In this document: in pieces, positions 9,156 to 16,635 of the stretch
Numbering within the stretch: the first letter of the stretch is position 1
Layout: every line of letters starts with the position of its first letter
Assembly: GCF_020520285.1 (NCBI RefSeq)
Contig: NZ_CP084742.1
Span: 248,001 to 312,000 of the forward strand
DNA: 64,000 bases
Direction: 5' to 3'
Source: Pseudomonas sp. L5B5
GTDB taxonomy: Bacteria > Pseudomonadota > Gammaproteobacteria > Pseudomonadales > Pseudomonadaceae
Notes under the pieces: model-generated
Seen by the model: the letters and a program-made list of their open reading frames with translations, nothing else
Database searches by the model: none
What the model was told of the DNA's origin: nothing
Position numbers and translations under genes: made by a program

Positions 9156-9641
9156 ATGCAACGAAAAAGTCTGGTGGATGCCGAATGTCCCATCGCCCGA
9201 GGGCTGGACCGGGTAGGGGAGTGGTGGAGCATCCTGATCATGCGCGACGCCTTGCATGGCCTGCGGCGTTTCGATGAGTTCTCCCGCAGCCTGGACATTG
9301 CCCCGAACATGCTGACCCGGCGCCTCAACACGCTGGTCGAGGAGGGGTTGCTCGAACGCCAGGCCTATAGCCAGCGCCCCTTGCGCTACCAGTACGTGCC
9401 CACGCCCAAGGGGGAGGATTTTCGTGTCGTGCTGATGGCCTTCGTGGCCTGGGGCAATCGCCATTTCGCCCCCGACGGCGAAAGCGTGCAGATCGTCGAG
9501 CGCGCAACCGGCCGACCGGTGCGACCGGCCATGATGGCCGTTGCCGATGGTCAACTGGTGCCCCTGGAGGCCTGCACGGTGCAGGTCGGGCCCGCAGCCA
9601 GCGCCAGCATGCGCCAGCGCTTTGGTGATCGGACCGGTTGA
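9156..9641 (+). CDS. HxlR-family winged-helix transcriptional regulator
   Basis: The protein of 161 residues contains CPIARGLDRVGEWWSILIMRDALHGLRRFDEF, split over the first two helices, which is the family signature. A wing region (LLERQAYSQRPLRYQYVPTPKG) follows. The start is set at the ATG at 9156 because it has CAGGAG at 9144-9149 and matches the usual family length. The open frame extends 32 codons further upstream, but this includes the operator. It has a longer C-terminal tail than minimal HxlR proteins (about 45 residues). The likely target is the divergent ketosynthase gene and itself. Confidence 0.88.
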   Translation: MQRKSLVDAECPIARGLDRVGEWWSILIMRDALHGLRRFDEFSRSLDIAPNMLTRRLNTLVEEGLLERQAYSQRPLRYQYVPTPKGEDFRVVLMAFVAWGNRHFAPDGESVQIVERATGRPVRPAMMAVADGQLVPLEACTVQVGPAASASMRQRFGDRTG

Positions 9642-9647
9642 GCGGCG

Positions 9648-10469
9648 CTAGGGGGCGGGCGTGGTCGAGGACGGCGTCGGATTGTTCGGGATCAGTTTGC
9701 CGGCGACATAACCGCCGTGGCTGATCAGTACCAGCAACAACAGGGTCTCGTGCAGTTTGGGCAGTTCCAGCAACAGCCAGCCGCCGGTGACCAGGGTGCG
9801 CGCGACCGCAGCGCCATAGACGAAGACCACCACCAGGGTGATCAACAGCATTTGCAGGCGCGGCAGGTCGACGATGGTGCCATTGTTGACATCCTCACCG
9901 CGGATCAGGTCAGCCAGGCGGGCATCCTTCGGGTCGCTCTTGACCAGCACCTGACCCTTGGCCGTAGGCAACGCGTCCAGATCCTGGGTCTGAAGCAACT
10001 GCTGGCCAGTGCTGTCCAGGTTCTGCTGGTTGGTCGGTTGCTCGGCCTTGCGATTCAGGGCCATGGGAGCACTGACGAAGCTGGCCAGGCTGAACCCCAT
10101 CAAGGCGATCAAGTTGAAGTCCAGGTTGACCATCAGCGCCTGGGTCGCGTTGCCGCGGACGATGTTGGCCACGTACACCGTGTACAGGGTGGCCAGTACC
10201 AGCAGGGTCCAGAGGGTCATCTGCAGGCGTGACAGCGAGTAGCGGTTGCGCTCGTCGATCAGCACTCCGAGCACCCGACCGCGGATCTTCAGGCCGGCCA
10301 GGACGAACAGCGCCAGCATGCCCAGCAGGCAACAGGCCCAGGCATACAGTCGCGTGCCGTCGAAGTCCGGCGGAACCGGGGCGACCGGATGTTTCAGGAT
10401 AATGGCGGCGGGGGCTGCTACTGCCAGCAGTATGGCCAGGGTACGCAGCAGGTAGGCAGGGGACTTCAT
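9648..10469 (-). CDS. Conserved membrane protein of unknown function
   Basis: The 273-residue protein has about five transmembrane helices: an N-terminal signal-anchor (residues 8-25), pairs around 42-62 and 85-140, and two near the C-terminus (195-250). NRYSLSRLQMTLWTLLVLAT marks a group of uncharacterised bacterial membrane proteins in which a similar SLSRLQ..LWT segment opens a helix. A hydrophilic loop of about 55 residues separates the helix groups. It ends close to the hxlR stop in convergent orientation. No function can be assigned. Confidence 0.75.
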   Translation of the reverse strand: MKSPAYLLRTLAILLAVAAPAAIILKHPVAPVPPDFDGTRLYAWACCLLGMLALFVLAGLKIRGRVLGVLIDERNRYSLSRLQMTLWTLLVLATLYTVYVANIVRGNATQALMVNLDFNLIALMGFSLASFVSAPMALNRKAEQPTNQQNLDSTGQQLLQTQDLDALPTAKGQVLVKSDPKDARLADLIRGEDVNNGTIVDLPRLQMLLITLVVVFVYGAAVARTLVTGGWLLLELPKLHETLLLLVLISHGGYVAGKLIPNNPTPSSTTPAP

Positions 10470-10646
10470 GATGGCCGGTACTTTCCCTGTACAGGCGGCC
10501 GATTCCAGGAACTGCGTGGGCCGCTGTTGCCCGGATGTCCGAGAAAAGGACTAGCTCTTGCAGGAGCCCCCGGGGACAGGCTCCTGATGTTGGGTATAGC
10601 GAAGTTTTGTCCGACCACCTTGCCGCTGGTCGGGACTCCTCGCTGC

Positions 10647-11387
10647 TCAGACCGGACGTTGTCCGCGACGCCACTGGGGGTGAAAGTGGCGCCAGTGGGC
10701 GTCCTGGGCCGCAGTCAGCAATTCGTGGTCGCCCCGGGTGTCACCCCAGGCTCGCAGGCGGTACTGGTCCAGTGGGCCATAAACACCTTCCAGGCGCAGC
10801 ACCTTGTTTTCGCAACGGCAGTTGTTACCGACGATGTGGCCGGTCAACACGCCGTTGACAACTTCCAGCTCGGTACCGATCAGGGCAATGCCCAGGCGTC
10901 TGGCGAAAGGTTGCAGGACCAAGGATGGCGAGGCTGAGCACAGGGTCACCTGGGCTCCCGAATGGATCTCCTCGGCCACCGCCAGCAAGCCTGCCGGACG
11001 CATCAGTCGCTGCCAGGAGCGTTGGCAGAAGGCCTCGGCCTGCTGCTGCACCCAGGCGGCCTCGACGCCCTTGAGGAAGGTGTTGATCAGCCGTGCCTTG
11101 AGCTGGTCGCGATCGACCCGGCGCGCCAGGAAACCCAGGCTCGGCATAGCCAGCCTGAGCATGCGCTGGTGGAACCTGCGGGGGCCGAAGGCGAATCGCA
11201 GGAAGGGGACGAAGCTGTCATGCCGAGTCAGGGTGCCGTCGAAGTCGAAGACCGAAAGCACGCGGCTGGCCTTGGGGTCGAGCACCAGGGTGTCCGGGGT
11301 GAGTGCTGGCGCGAGTTGGTCGGATACCTGGGATGGGGTAGTGGTACTGACGACGGACGTTGGGGCGGGATGAGTGGGGGACGGCAT
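10647..11387 (-). CDS. HAD-superfamily hydrolase, subfamily IB
   Basis: The 246-residue protein carries motif I DFDGTLTRHDSF at about residues 48-59 and motif II in LCSASPSLVLQPFARRLG. The C-terminal AWGDTRGDHELL is motif IV with the Mg-binding aspartates. This is the SerB-like IB subfamily, typically phosphoserine or other small-molecule phosphatases. The N-terminal 40 residues are Thr/Pro-rich and may be partly untranslated if a later start is used. ATG at 11387 has only a weak GAGAG upstream. It shares its strand with the membrane protein gene 178 bases downstream. Confidence 0.85.
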   Translation of the reverse strand: MPSPTHPAPTSVVSTTTPSQVSDQLAPALTPDTLVLDPKASRVLSVFDFDGTLTRHDSFVPFLRFAFGPRRFHQRMLRLAMPSLGFLARRVDRDQLKARLINTFLKGVEAAWVQQQAEAFCQRSWQRLMRPAGLLAVAEEIHSGAQVTLCSASPSLVLQPFARRLGIALIGTELEVVNGVLTGHIVGNNCRCENKVLRLEGVYGPLDQYRLRAWGDTRGDHELLTAAQDAHWRHFHPQWRRGQRPV

Positions 11388-11958
11388 GGAGGCTCTCGAT
11401 CAATGCGCTCGCCGGGTGGGCGGCCGTTGCTGTAGTCGTCCGTGCAGTCTACGCGTTCTGCTTCTCCGGGGTTCACTGCCGGTTGTCCGGCGCGGCGACA
11501 TCGGGCCGGACGAGGCGCGAGCCTTCGCTTGTCATCAAATGATGGGGCTGGTCAGTTGGGAGGAGTGCAGGTGGGAGGCTGCCTGCCGGGGTTTCCAGGG
11601 ACTAGCCCCAGCAGCACCAGGCGAAGGTGGTCAGGCAGAGCAGCAGGGGCAGGGTATCGAGAAAATCGTTCATGCCAACACGTTCCGTTCAGGCGGGTGC
11701 CGGCAATGTAAGGGCGCTCCAGGTGCCTGTCTGTTGCGATTGTGTGAATTTTCAGCTCACTTTCGTTTAACGGGTTACAGGGCTGCCGGCGTGACGGCGC
11801 ATGGGTGGAAGAAGGGATGGCAAGCCTGGAAGAAATTTACCTTTGAAATCCAATGACTTAAAAAAATTGTGGATATTTAATTGGTTCAGTGCTTTTATTT
11901 ACCTTTTTTTTCAAAAAAATACTTGTTACAGAATGTACCAACCCGTTACTATAGTTCC

Positions 11959-12024
11959 GCGTTCACCACCACGGTTTATGCATTTTTAGTCCCAAGTGTC
12001 CATCAGCTACTTGGGCTTTTTTTT
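11959..12024 (+). ncRNA. Candidate small RNA (about 65 nt)
   Basis: A promoter-like TTGTTA at 11923-11928 and TACTAT at 11947-11952, 18 bases apart, precede a short AT-rich leader. The unit ends in a strong intrinsic terminator: CCCAAGT (11991-11997) pairs with ACTTGGG (12009-12015), followed by an eight-base T-run. No open frame with a ribosome site fits between. The 5' part contains a C/A-rich single-stranded stretch (TTCACCACCACGG) of the sort that pairs with ribosome sites in Hfq-dependent sRNAs. I do not recognise it as a named Pseudomonas sRNA. Confidence 0.5.
11991..12024 (+). terminator. Intrinsic terminator of the candidate sRNA
   Basis: This is a seven-base-pair stem CCCAAGT/ACTTGGG with an 11-nt loop, one C, then eight T residues. 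It is the only terminator between 11.4 and 12.4 kb and does not belong to a visible protein gene. Confidence 0.75.
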
Positions 12025-12387
12025 GCCTGAAATTTGACCAGGCCATTTCTTTTTTCAGCGCACACTCTTTTGAATCCTCCGTCGGGGCCGAGAGTCGCTG
12101 GATTATCCTGTCATCGCCCCTGCTGGGCATCGCCGTGGTCGTGGGAATGCATCGTGCGCTTCAACATCGAAACCGACAGGGAGCATGCTCGGGCTCAGGA
12201 AGTCATTCTTCACTGCCGACGACAGAGCCTGCACGCGAGGCGTTCTGGTGTGGATCGCCCTTTGCTCGCAGGCGAGTGCCGCTATCTGGAGGAGCACTAT
12301 GTCAGGCGTTTCGGTCCTCCCCGCTGAGGCTCGAGGTGGGGAGGGCCGCCGCAGCGACCGTTGCAGTCGCTGCGAGCCCTTGCGGGT

Positions 12388-12876
12388 TCAGGCCTCGACG
12401 ATGTTCAACTGCTCATCCGTTTGGGGCGGTACGAAGTGACTGCAGATCAGTTCGAACTGTTCGTCGCTGGTGGTGAAGGGGTGCTCGCCCTGGTTATTGC
12501 GCACGTGCAATCTATCGCGGCAGATATCCTCGTTAACGTTCAGCCAATGCAGGCGGTGGGGCACTTGCGCCTGGTCCGCCAGGCTGCGCAACCAGGCGCG
12601 TTGGGCCAGCGTATTGGCGGGAAAATCCAGCACCACGCTGGTGCCCGCCTGCAGCATGGCCACCACCAGCGGCCCCAGGGTTTCGCCCAAGCGTCGGGCA
12701 TGGAGCAGGTAGTCGGCGATCGAATGGATCATTTGCGGATACAACTGCGCCAGCCACTGGTCCTCGCAGATCAGTACGCAGCCGGGCGCCTGTGCCAGTT
12801 GCCGGGCGAGTGTCGATTTGCCTGAAGCGATCTTGCCGCACAACAGATGCAGGACTGCGGTAGGTGGGGGATTCAT
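12388..12876 (-). CDS. Small P-loop kinase / zeta-toxin-like ATPase
   Basis: The 162-residue protein starts with MNPPPTAVLHLLCGKIASGKST, whose GKIASGKST is a Walker A P-loop. DFPANTLAQRAWLRSL and the lid-like NEDICRDRLHVRN follow. This arrangement is that of the AAA_33/zeta-toxin-like kinase family, which phosphorylates small molecules, nucleotides or UDP-sugars. The start is chosen at the ATG at 12876 because AAGGAG lies 8 nt upstream and the P-loop then has the usual position. The open frame extends further upstream without support. No antitoxin gene is adjacent, so a toxin role is not indicated. Confidence 0.8.
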   Translation of the reverse strand: MNPPPTAVLHLLCGKIASGKSTLARQLAQAPGCVLICEDQWLAQLYPQMIHSIADYLLHARRLGETLGPLVVAMLQAGTSVVLDFPANTLAQRAWLRSLADQAQVPHRLHWLNVNEDICRDRLHVRNNQGEHPFTTSDEQFELICSHFVPPQTDEQLNIVEA

Positions 12877-13233
12877 GCTGCGTCTCCTTGCGTGAGGCCT
12901 CGCGAGAGCGGTGATGAACCCCGCCTTCGAGGCGGGTTGATTGCGGTTTGGACAGCCGCTAGCCCACCCTCTGGTCGAGGGGGGTAATGATTGCGCGATG
13001 GCGAGATTGAAGCGGTCGGTCCATGGAGCGAACTTATACAGCTTGGGGCAAAAAACCAAGGGTCATTGCCAAGGTGTCCGAGGGGACGGGAGCAACAGAT
13101 AGCCTCACGGCCCCCTACTTTCAGGAACTGTGACGCATCTATCATTGCTGTGTGTTCTTTGCGATGCACAAGAACAATGTTTGCCTATGCTCAATGGGAA
13201 AAATTCCCGAAATCCCATACAGGCTAGGATGCC

Positions 13234-13497
13234 ATGCTCTCTACCCACGAGCTCTGTCGCATATTGGAATCCGGTTTTCTTCCGCTTTCCTGCGCTTGCA
13301 GCCTCAATCCCAGCGGGTCGCTGACCATCAAGATCTACGATGCAGCGTCCGGCCGGGTGGATTTGCTGCTCCCGGGCGTGTCCACTGCGCAACTCACCAG
13401 CGTGCGGGATATCTCCAACCTGATCGGCGAATTGCGCACCGAGCTCAGGGCCGGGCGCCGAGCCTTTGCCGGCGGTTTCAGCAGCTATGGTGGCTGA
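13234..13497 (+). CDS. DUF1652-domain protein
   Basis: The 87-residue protein matches the Pseudomonas-restricted DUF1652 family: MLSTHELCRILESGFLPLSC at the start, a central SLTIKIYDAASGRVDLLLPG and ISNLIGELRTELRAG at the end. Members are single-domain cytoplasmic proteins of unknown function, often present in several copies per genome. The ribosome site is weak (AGG about 10 nt upstream). A nearby out-of-frame ATG at 13229 is rejected because its frame lacks the domain. Confidence 0.85.
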   Translation: MLSTHELCRILESGFLPLSCACSLNPSGSLTIKIYDAASGRVDLLLPGVSTAQLTSVRDISNLIGELRTELRAGRRAFAGGFSSYGG

Positions 13498-13608
13498 TTC
13501 GTAAGACCGATCATTGTTGACAGTTGAACATCCAATGGCAACGGCATAGCGTTTAGCCGTTCGCCCAGTATCTGTGGCTCTTTACCGGTTCATGGATGGC
13601 GAGGTCAT

Positions 13609-13850
13609 CTGTACTGGGCGAACTCCTCCCGCCTGATTGCGCTCCGCAACGGAGTCCTTTTCAACATCCCCTGGGAAATGAAGACCTTCGATGGCCGCGA
13701 GAAGAGCATCCTGCGCGCCGCCGCCAGGGGCCTGTTGCCCGAGTCCATCGTACAGCGCGGATCAAGAACCCCGATGCCCCAGTCCACCAGTTGCTGAACA
13801 GCGTGATCGGAGTGGATGTGATCATTGGCGCCGAAACGCCGGGTGTGGTC
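13609..13850 (+). pseudogene. Frameshifted C-terminal remnant of asparagine synthase (asnB-like)
   Basis: From about 13655 a plus-strand frame reads FNIPWEMKTFDGREKSILRA and continues ARGLLPESIVQR. This matches the C-terminal synthetase region of glutamine-hydrolysing asparagine synthases (MKTFDGREKSLLR..LP.SI..R). Directly after QR the frame is broken by a +2 shift near 13760. The next frame continues IKNPDAPVHQLLNSVIGVDV. Everything upstream (amidotransferase domain) and downstream is absent. It is therefore a decayed fragment, probably a remnant of a biosynthetic cluster or island. Confidence 0.6.
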
Positions 13851-13984
13851 GGGTCAAGGGGGCGATGCTGTCGGCCAGCCTGGTGATTGCCCTGGCGATG
13901 GTCTCTGATGCCTGATCTGTTGGAAAAGCCAGCGGGTGGGTTGTCCAAACGGGCCGAGTGATCAACAGGACATCTTTGTCGTGG

Positions 13985-14398
13985 TTATCCTGCGCCATCC
14001 TTGCCTGGTCTTCCAGGTGCGTCAGGACACTCATGAGTCCATCGCGTAACCGTCATGTCATTGAGTTGCTCGCCGATGGTATCGACTCGTAGGCAAGCGC
14101 CTTTTCTTGAGTAGAACAGGATGCAGCGCGAACTATCGACAGAGCAGGTATCGACCTCGAAATACCGGTGCGCAGCCAGCACCCGCTCCACGCCACTGTA
14201 TTCATAACCATCGGTGCCGTGCATCCGTGTCGGCTTCCAACCGTGTTCGAGCAGTTTGGTCCTGGCCGTGACCCAAGGCTCTGCAACGGCGATGCCGGCC
14301 GGCCCGCGCTTGTCATTTGTCACCTGCGGGCCATCGGCGAACGCTGAGCAGGTTCCGAGGCAATAAAGTGTGATGAGCGTGAGGATGGAAGGCTTCAT
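13985..14398 (-). CDS. Secreted hypothetical protein
   Basis: The 137-residue product begins with a signal peptide (MKPSILTLITLYCLGTCSAFADG), with cleavage expected after the SAFA segment at about residue 21. The mature part contains four cysteines in a regular pattern (VDTCSVDSSRC, then GACLR and HECP), consistent with two periplasmic disulfides. Pairs of the form CxxxxxxC...CL...W.HECP occur in small uncharacterised proteobacterial secreted proteins. The ATG at 14398 is chosen because the upstream extension would destroy the signal peptide. The ribosome site is weak. Confidence 0.7.
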   Translation of the reverse strand: MKPSILTLITLYCLGTCSAFADGPQVTNDKRGPAGIAVAEPWVTARTKLLEHGWKPTRMHGTDGYEYSGVERVLAAHRYFEVDTCSVDSSRCILFYSRKGACLRVDTIGEQLNDMTVTRWTHECPDAPGRPGKDGAG

Positions 14399-14627
14399 TT
14401 GACAGTCCCACCAGCTGATTTGCACTTCGCCGGACATCCTTGATGTTCGGCATGTGTTGCACTGCAGCGAAGCCATGAACGCATCGTGATTGTGTTCACC
14501 TGACTTTCACCCGCACAGGGCTGTCTGGAGCTGACCTTGCGGTAAATCGCCGGGTAGTCGTCAAGGGTGAAACCCTCCCAATTCCATTCATCGGACCACG
14601 CCTCAAGTCCACGTTTGTGCCGGGGCG

Positions 14628-14954
14628 TCAGAAGGAAGCCGCGATTGCCAGGGCCAGCTGCTTATCGGTCACATACGGCTGAGCATAGGCCGAGTGATAG
14701 TAGCGAACAGCTTGCTCGAATTGAGCCCCACGGATCTCTCCATCTGAACCTATGAAAGCAAGAGCATCAGTCTTGGCAGATTTAAAGCCATTTGAGGCGA
14801 GTGAAGTGAGCCCTGTGGTTCCAGCGATCAGGAAGCTCGGAGCCAGTGTCGTGACGACCAGAGTTCTTTCCACCGGGTCGTCGATCTCATAGGCCACTAC
14901 TTGAGCACTGAGCGACGCCAAGAGCGCCATGGCCAGCGCTTTCCACGAATCCAT
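14628..14954 (-). CDS. DUF2388-domain secreted protein
   Basis: The 108-residue protein starts at the ATG at 14954 with a signal peptide (MDSWKALAMALLASLSAQVVA). The C-terminal SAKTDALAFIGSDGEIRGAQ followed by FEQAVRYYHSAY and TDKQLALAIAA is the DUF2388 signature of small Pseudomonas exported proteins. Function is unknown in the family. The 14-codon upstream extension is disfavoured because it precedes the signal peptide with charged residues. TTAGGA lies directly upstream. Confidence 0.75.
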   Translation of the reverse strand: MDSWKALAMALLASLSAQVVAYEIDDPVERTLVVTTLAPSFLIAGTTGLTSLASNGFKSAKTDALAFIGSDGEIRGAQFEQAVRYYHSAYAQPYVTDKQLALAIAASF

Positions 14955-15003
14955 TCCTAACCGCTTCCCTGCTGTCTGTTTGAGGGGCGCTACCATAGCA
15001 AAG

Positions 15004-15113
15004 CAGGACGCTTGCCCGCGATGGACTTCAGAGCGCGGCGTTTATCCAGTCAACACGCGCGACAGTTGACGAACCTCGCGTGCTCCTACAGAGGATCACC
15101 TCGTTCGGGAGCT
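15004..15113 (-). repeat. Diverged partial copy of the 167-bp inverted-repeat element
   Basis: Read on the minus strand, GAGGTGATCCTCTGTAGGAGC and, further on, GACTGGATAAACGC followed by GCGCTCTGAAGTCCATCGC closely match the internal parts of the elements at 18926-19092 and 31139-31305. The central part (about 15053-15080) is different and the outer ends are missing or rearranged. It is therefore a truncated or ancestral relative and not a recent copy. It lies about 115 bases from the 3' end of the tRNA-Leu gene. Confidence 0.7.
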
Positions 15114-15142
15114 TGATGTGCGGTCGGCAGGACGCCGGAGAA

Positions 15143-15179
15143 ATGAGAATTGCGGAACAGGTATGAGAATTGCGGAACA
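15143..15179 (+). repeat. Two direct copies of a 17-bp unit beside tRNA-Leu
   Basis: ATGAGAATTGCGGAACA occurs at 15143-15159 and again at 15163-15179 (20-bp period). Tandem inner-end repeats are typical of some insertion sequence families (for example IS21-like), but no transposase is present. It may be an insertion-sequence end left behind or an integration footprint next to the tRNA. Confidence 0.55.
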
Positions 15180-15220
15180 AAAACGACAAGGGCCTGCATG
15201 AAGAAATCATGCAAGCCCTT
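15176..15220 (-). terminator. Intrinsic terminator of tRNA-Leu
   Basis: On the minus strand, 9 bases after the CCA end, AAGGGCTTGCATGA pairs with TCATGCAGGCCCTT across a 5-nt loop (one mismatch), followed by TTGTCGTTTTTG. This terminates the tRNA transcript. Confidence 0.75.
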
Positions 15221-15228
15221 GATTTATA

Positions 15229-15315
15229 TGGTGCCCGAAGCCGGAATCGAACCGGCACGCCCTTACGAGCGGGGGATTTTAAGTCCCATGCGTCTACCAG
15301 TTTCGCCATTCGGGC
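15229..15315 (-). tRNA. tRNA-Leu (anticodon TAA)
   Basis: The minus strand folds as an 87-nt class II tRNA. The acceptor stem is GCCCGAA paired with TTCGGGC, and the anticodon stem-loop GGGACTTAAAATCCC presents TAA. A long variable arm (CCCGCTCGTAAGGGCG region), a canonical GGTTCGATTCC T-arm and an encoded CCA at 15229-15231 complete the structure. It reads UUA/UUG leucine codons. tRNA-Leu 3' ends are frequent integration sites, and the flanking 11.4-15.2 kb region is gene-poor with remnants, consistent with that role. Confidence 0.97.
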
Positions 15316-15510
15316 GGTAGCGCGATAACACGACACTGGACCTGAATTGGCATTTAGTCGTCCAGTGCTTGAAACAGGGTGTGGAATATATACATCCACT
15401 CCCCGTGAAGCAAGGTCGAAACCGCCAAAAAAACCAGCCTTGCGGTTCCACATCCAAAGAAAAATTCACGTTAAATCATGGGGCTACGGGTGATCTGAGC
15501 AGGAATCACC

Positions 15511-16446
15511 TCAGCGTTGCCCCGGGTCCGATTGCACCAGGTGGTGCCAGGGGAACACCTGCCGCGCAAAATTTTTCACGTAGCCGCCGCCCGTTGCCTG
15601 GATCACCATGAACTGCAAATTGGGTCGGATCTGCTGCAAGGCCTGCAGTTGCGCAAGGCTCAGGCAGGTGTTGCGCAGGCGCAGAACCTTCAGTGAATCG
15701 AAGGCCGGGCTGGCGAACAGTTTTTCATAACTGGCAAAGGAGGTGACCGCGTCGTCCTGGCGTTGATGGGACCAGGTGTGCTGGAGCTCGGTGGACTCGC
15801 TGAAGTCGAGGGTGCGCAGCCTTGGAAGGTTGCTTGAGGCCGCCAGGTTGTCGACGAATCCCTGGGTGTCGCAGCCGGCGCCTATGTGCAGCAGCTCCAG
15901 GTGCGGCAAGTCGACCTGGAACACGCTCGCGTCGGGAGCATTGGGCAGGATCAGTTCACTGAGGTAGGGCGCCTTGGCGACGAAGCGGGCGATTTCTCCG
16001 GCTTCCTCCATGATGGTGCCGGCCTTCTGTACCAGCGAGATGTTGTGGTGCTGGGGTTCGGTGGGGCTGATCGCCAGTGACCTGAGCTGGCCAAAGGTCA
16101 CGGCACTGTCCAGCAGCGGGGTGAACTCCCATTCGCGGGTGCCGTTGGCCCCTGTGTCGGGGCCGGAGAACCGCAACGAGCTGATGGCATTGGCCACGGG
16201 CTGCTCGGCCAGGCACGCCAGGGTCCAGGCGAAAGGGTCGTCCCACAGTTCACCATGAAACTCCACGTGCAAGCCACCACGGATGGGCGCCAGGGCCAGG
16301 TAGTTGTAGTCGTCGACCCACAGTGGCGCGCTGAGGTCATCGGGGTCGTCGTCCCGATCGGCGGCCTGGGCCCGGGTGAACTGGTGAATGCGTTGCTGCA
16401 GCGCCAGCAGGCGCAGGTAACCTGGGGAAGACAGAGGGTTGGACAT
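15511..16446 (-). CDS. Leucine-rich-repeat-like hypothetical protein
   Basis: This 311-residue protein starts at the ATG at 16446. The N-terminal region (LRLLALQQRIHQF) is followed by irregular leucine-rich repeats from about residue 95 to 285: SLRFSGPDT, LRSLAISPT, LSELILPNAP, LELLHIGAG, LRTLDFSES and LKVLRLRNTCLSLAQLQALQ. These form the strand-turn ladder of LRR proteins of the TIGR02996/STM4015 kind. No signal peptide or enzymatic motif is seen. A longer frame begins at a TTG at 16506 but lacks support. The role is unknown, probably protein-protein contact. Confidence 0.7.
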   Translation of the reverse strand: MSNPLSSPGYLRLLALQQRIHQFTRAQAADRDDDPDDLSAPLWVDDYNYLALAPIRGGLHVEFHGELWDDPFAWTLACLAEQPVANAISSLRFSGPDTGANGTREWEFTPLLDSAVTFGQLRSLAISPTEPQHHNISLVQKAGTIMEEAGEIARFVAKAPYLSELILPNAPDASVFQVDLPHLELLHIGAGCDTQGFVDNLAASSNLPRLRTLDFSESTELQHTWSHQRQDDAVTSFASYEKLFASPAFDSLKVLRLRNTCLSLAQLQALQQIRPNLQFMVIQATGGGYVKNFARQVFPWHHLVQSDPGQR

Positions 16447-16635
16447 CGAGCGAATCCACAAGTGAAAGAGGACGGCGGGGCTTACATGACGGTCGAACGA
16501 TGACAAACCGGGACGAAGTCATCGAGGGGCGCCAGCACAGTTTTACAACAAATAATGCCTGTTGCCAGGCTTTCGCTGCAGGCTAGGATCGCCCCCCTGA
16601 AACCATGCCTTGAACGTTCGGGACGGAGCCAGAAC

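Larger units (their letters stand above)
11388..12387. other. 1-kb gene-poor region
   Basis: No well-supported protein gene is visible here. The region changes from GC-rich to strongly AT-rich at about 11840-11990 and holds one convincing non-coding signal, a promoter-terminator unit at 11923-12024 described separately. Two weak short frames exist: a 23-codon hydrophobic peptide on the minus strand (11602-11673) and a 57-codon GTG-started frame on the plus strand (12154-12327). Neither has a strong ribosome site. Confidence 0.5.

Noticed and set aside
11602..11673. 23-codon hydrophobic peptide on the minus strand (MNDFLDTLPLLLCLTTF start)
   Set aside because: It is a possible membrane micropeptide, but the ribosome site is poor and no small-protein family fits, so it is not listed as a gene.
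12154..12327. 57-codon GTG-started frame (MRFNIETDREHARAQEVI start)
   Set aside because: The composition looks protein-like, but there is only a weak GGGA upstream and no known homology. It is left out for lack of support.
12916..12938. AACCCCGCC/GGCGGGTT hairpin as a terminator
   Set aside because: No T-run follows on either strand, so it is recorded only as a hairpin in the leader of the kinase gene.
12876..13059. N-terminal extension of the P-loop kinase to 13059
   Set aside because: The extension crosses a strong GC hairpin (12916-12938), lacks a ribosome site and precedes the normal P-loop N-terminus. ATG 12876 has AAGGAG.
13822..14034. 70-codon minus-strand frame overlapping the 3' end of the secreted-protein gene
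   Set aside because: It overlaps by 50 bases, lacks a ribosome site and resembles no family. Composition is not distinct from a chance frame across the asnB remnant.
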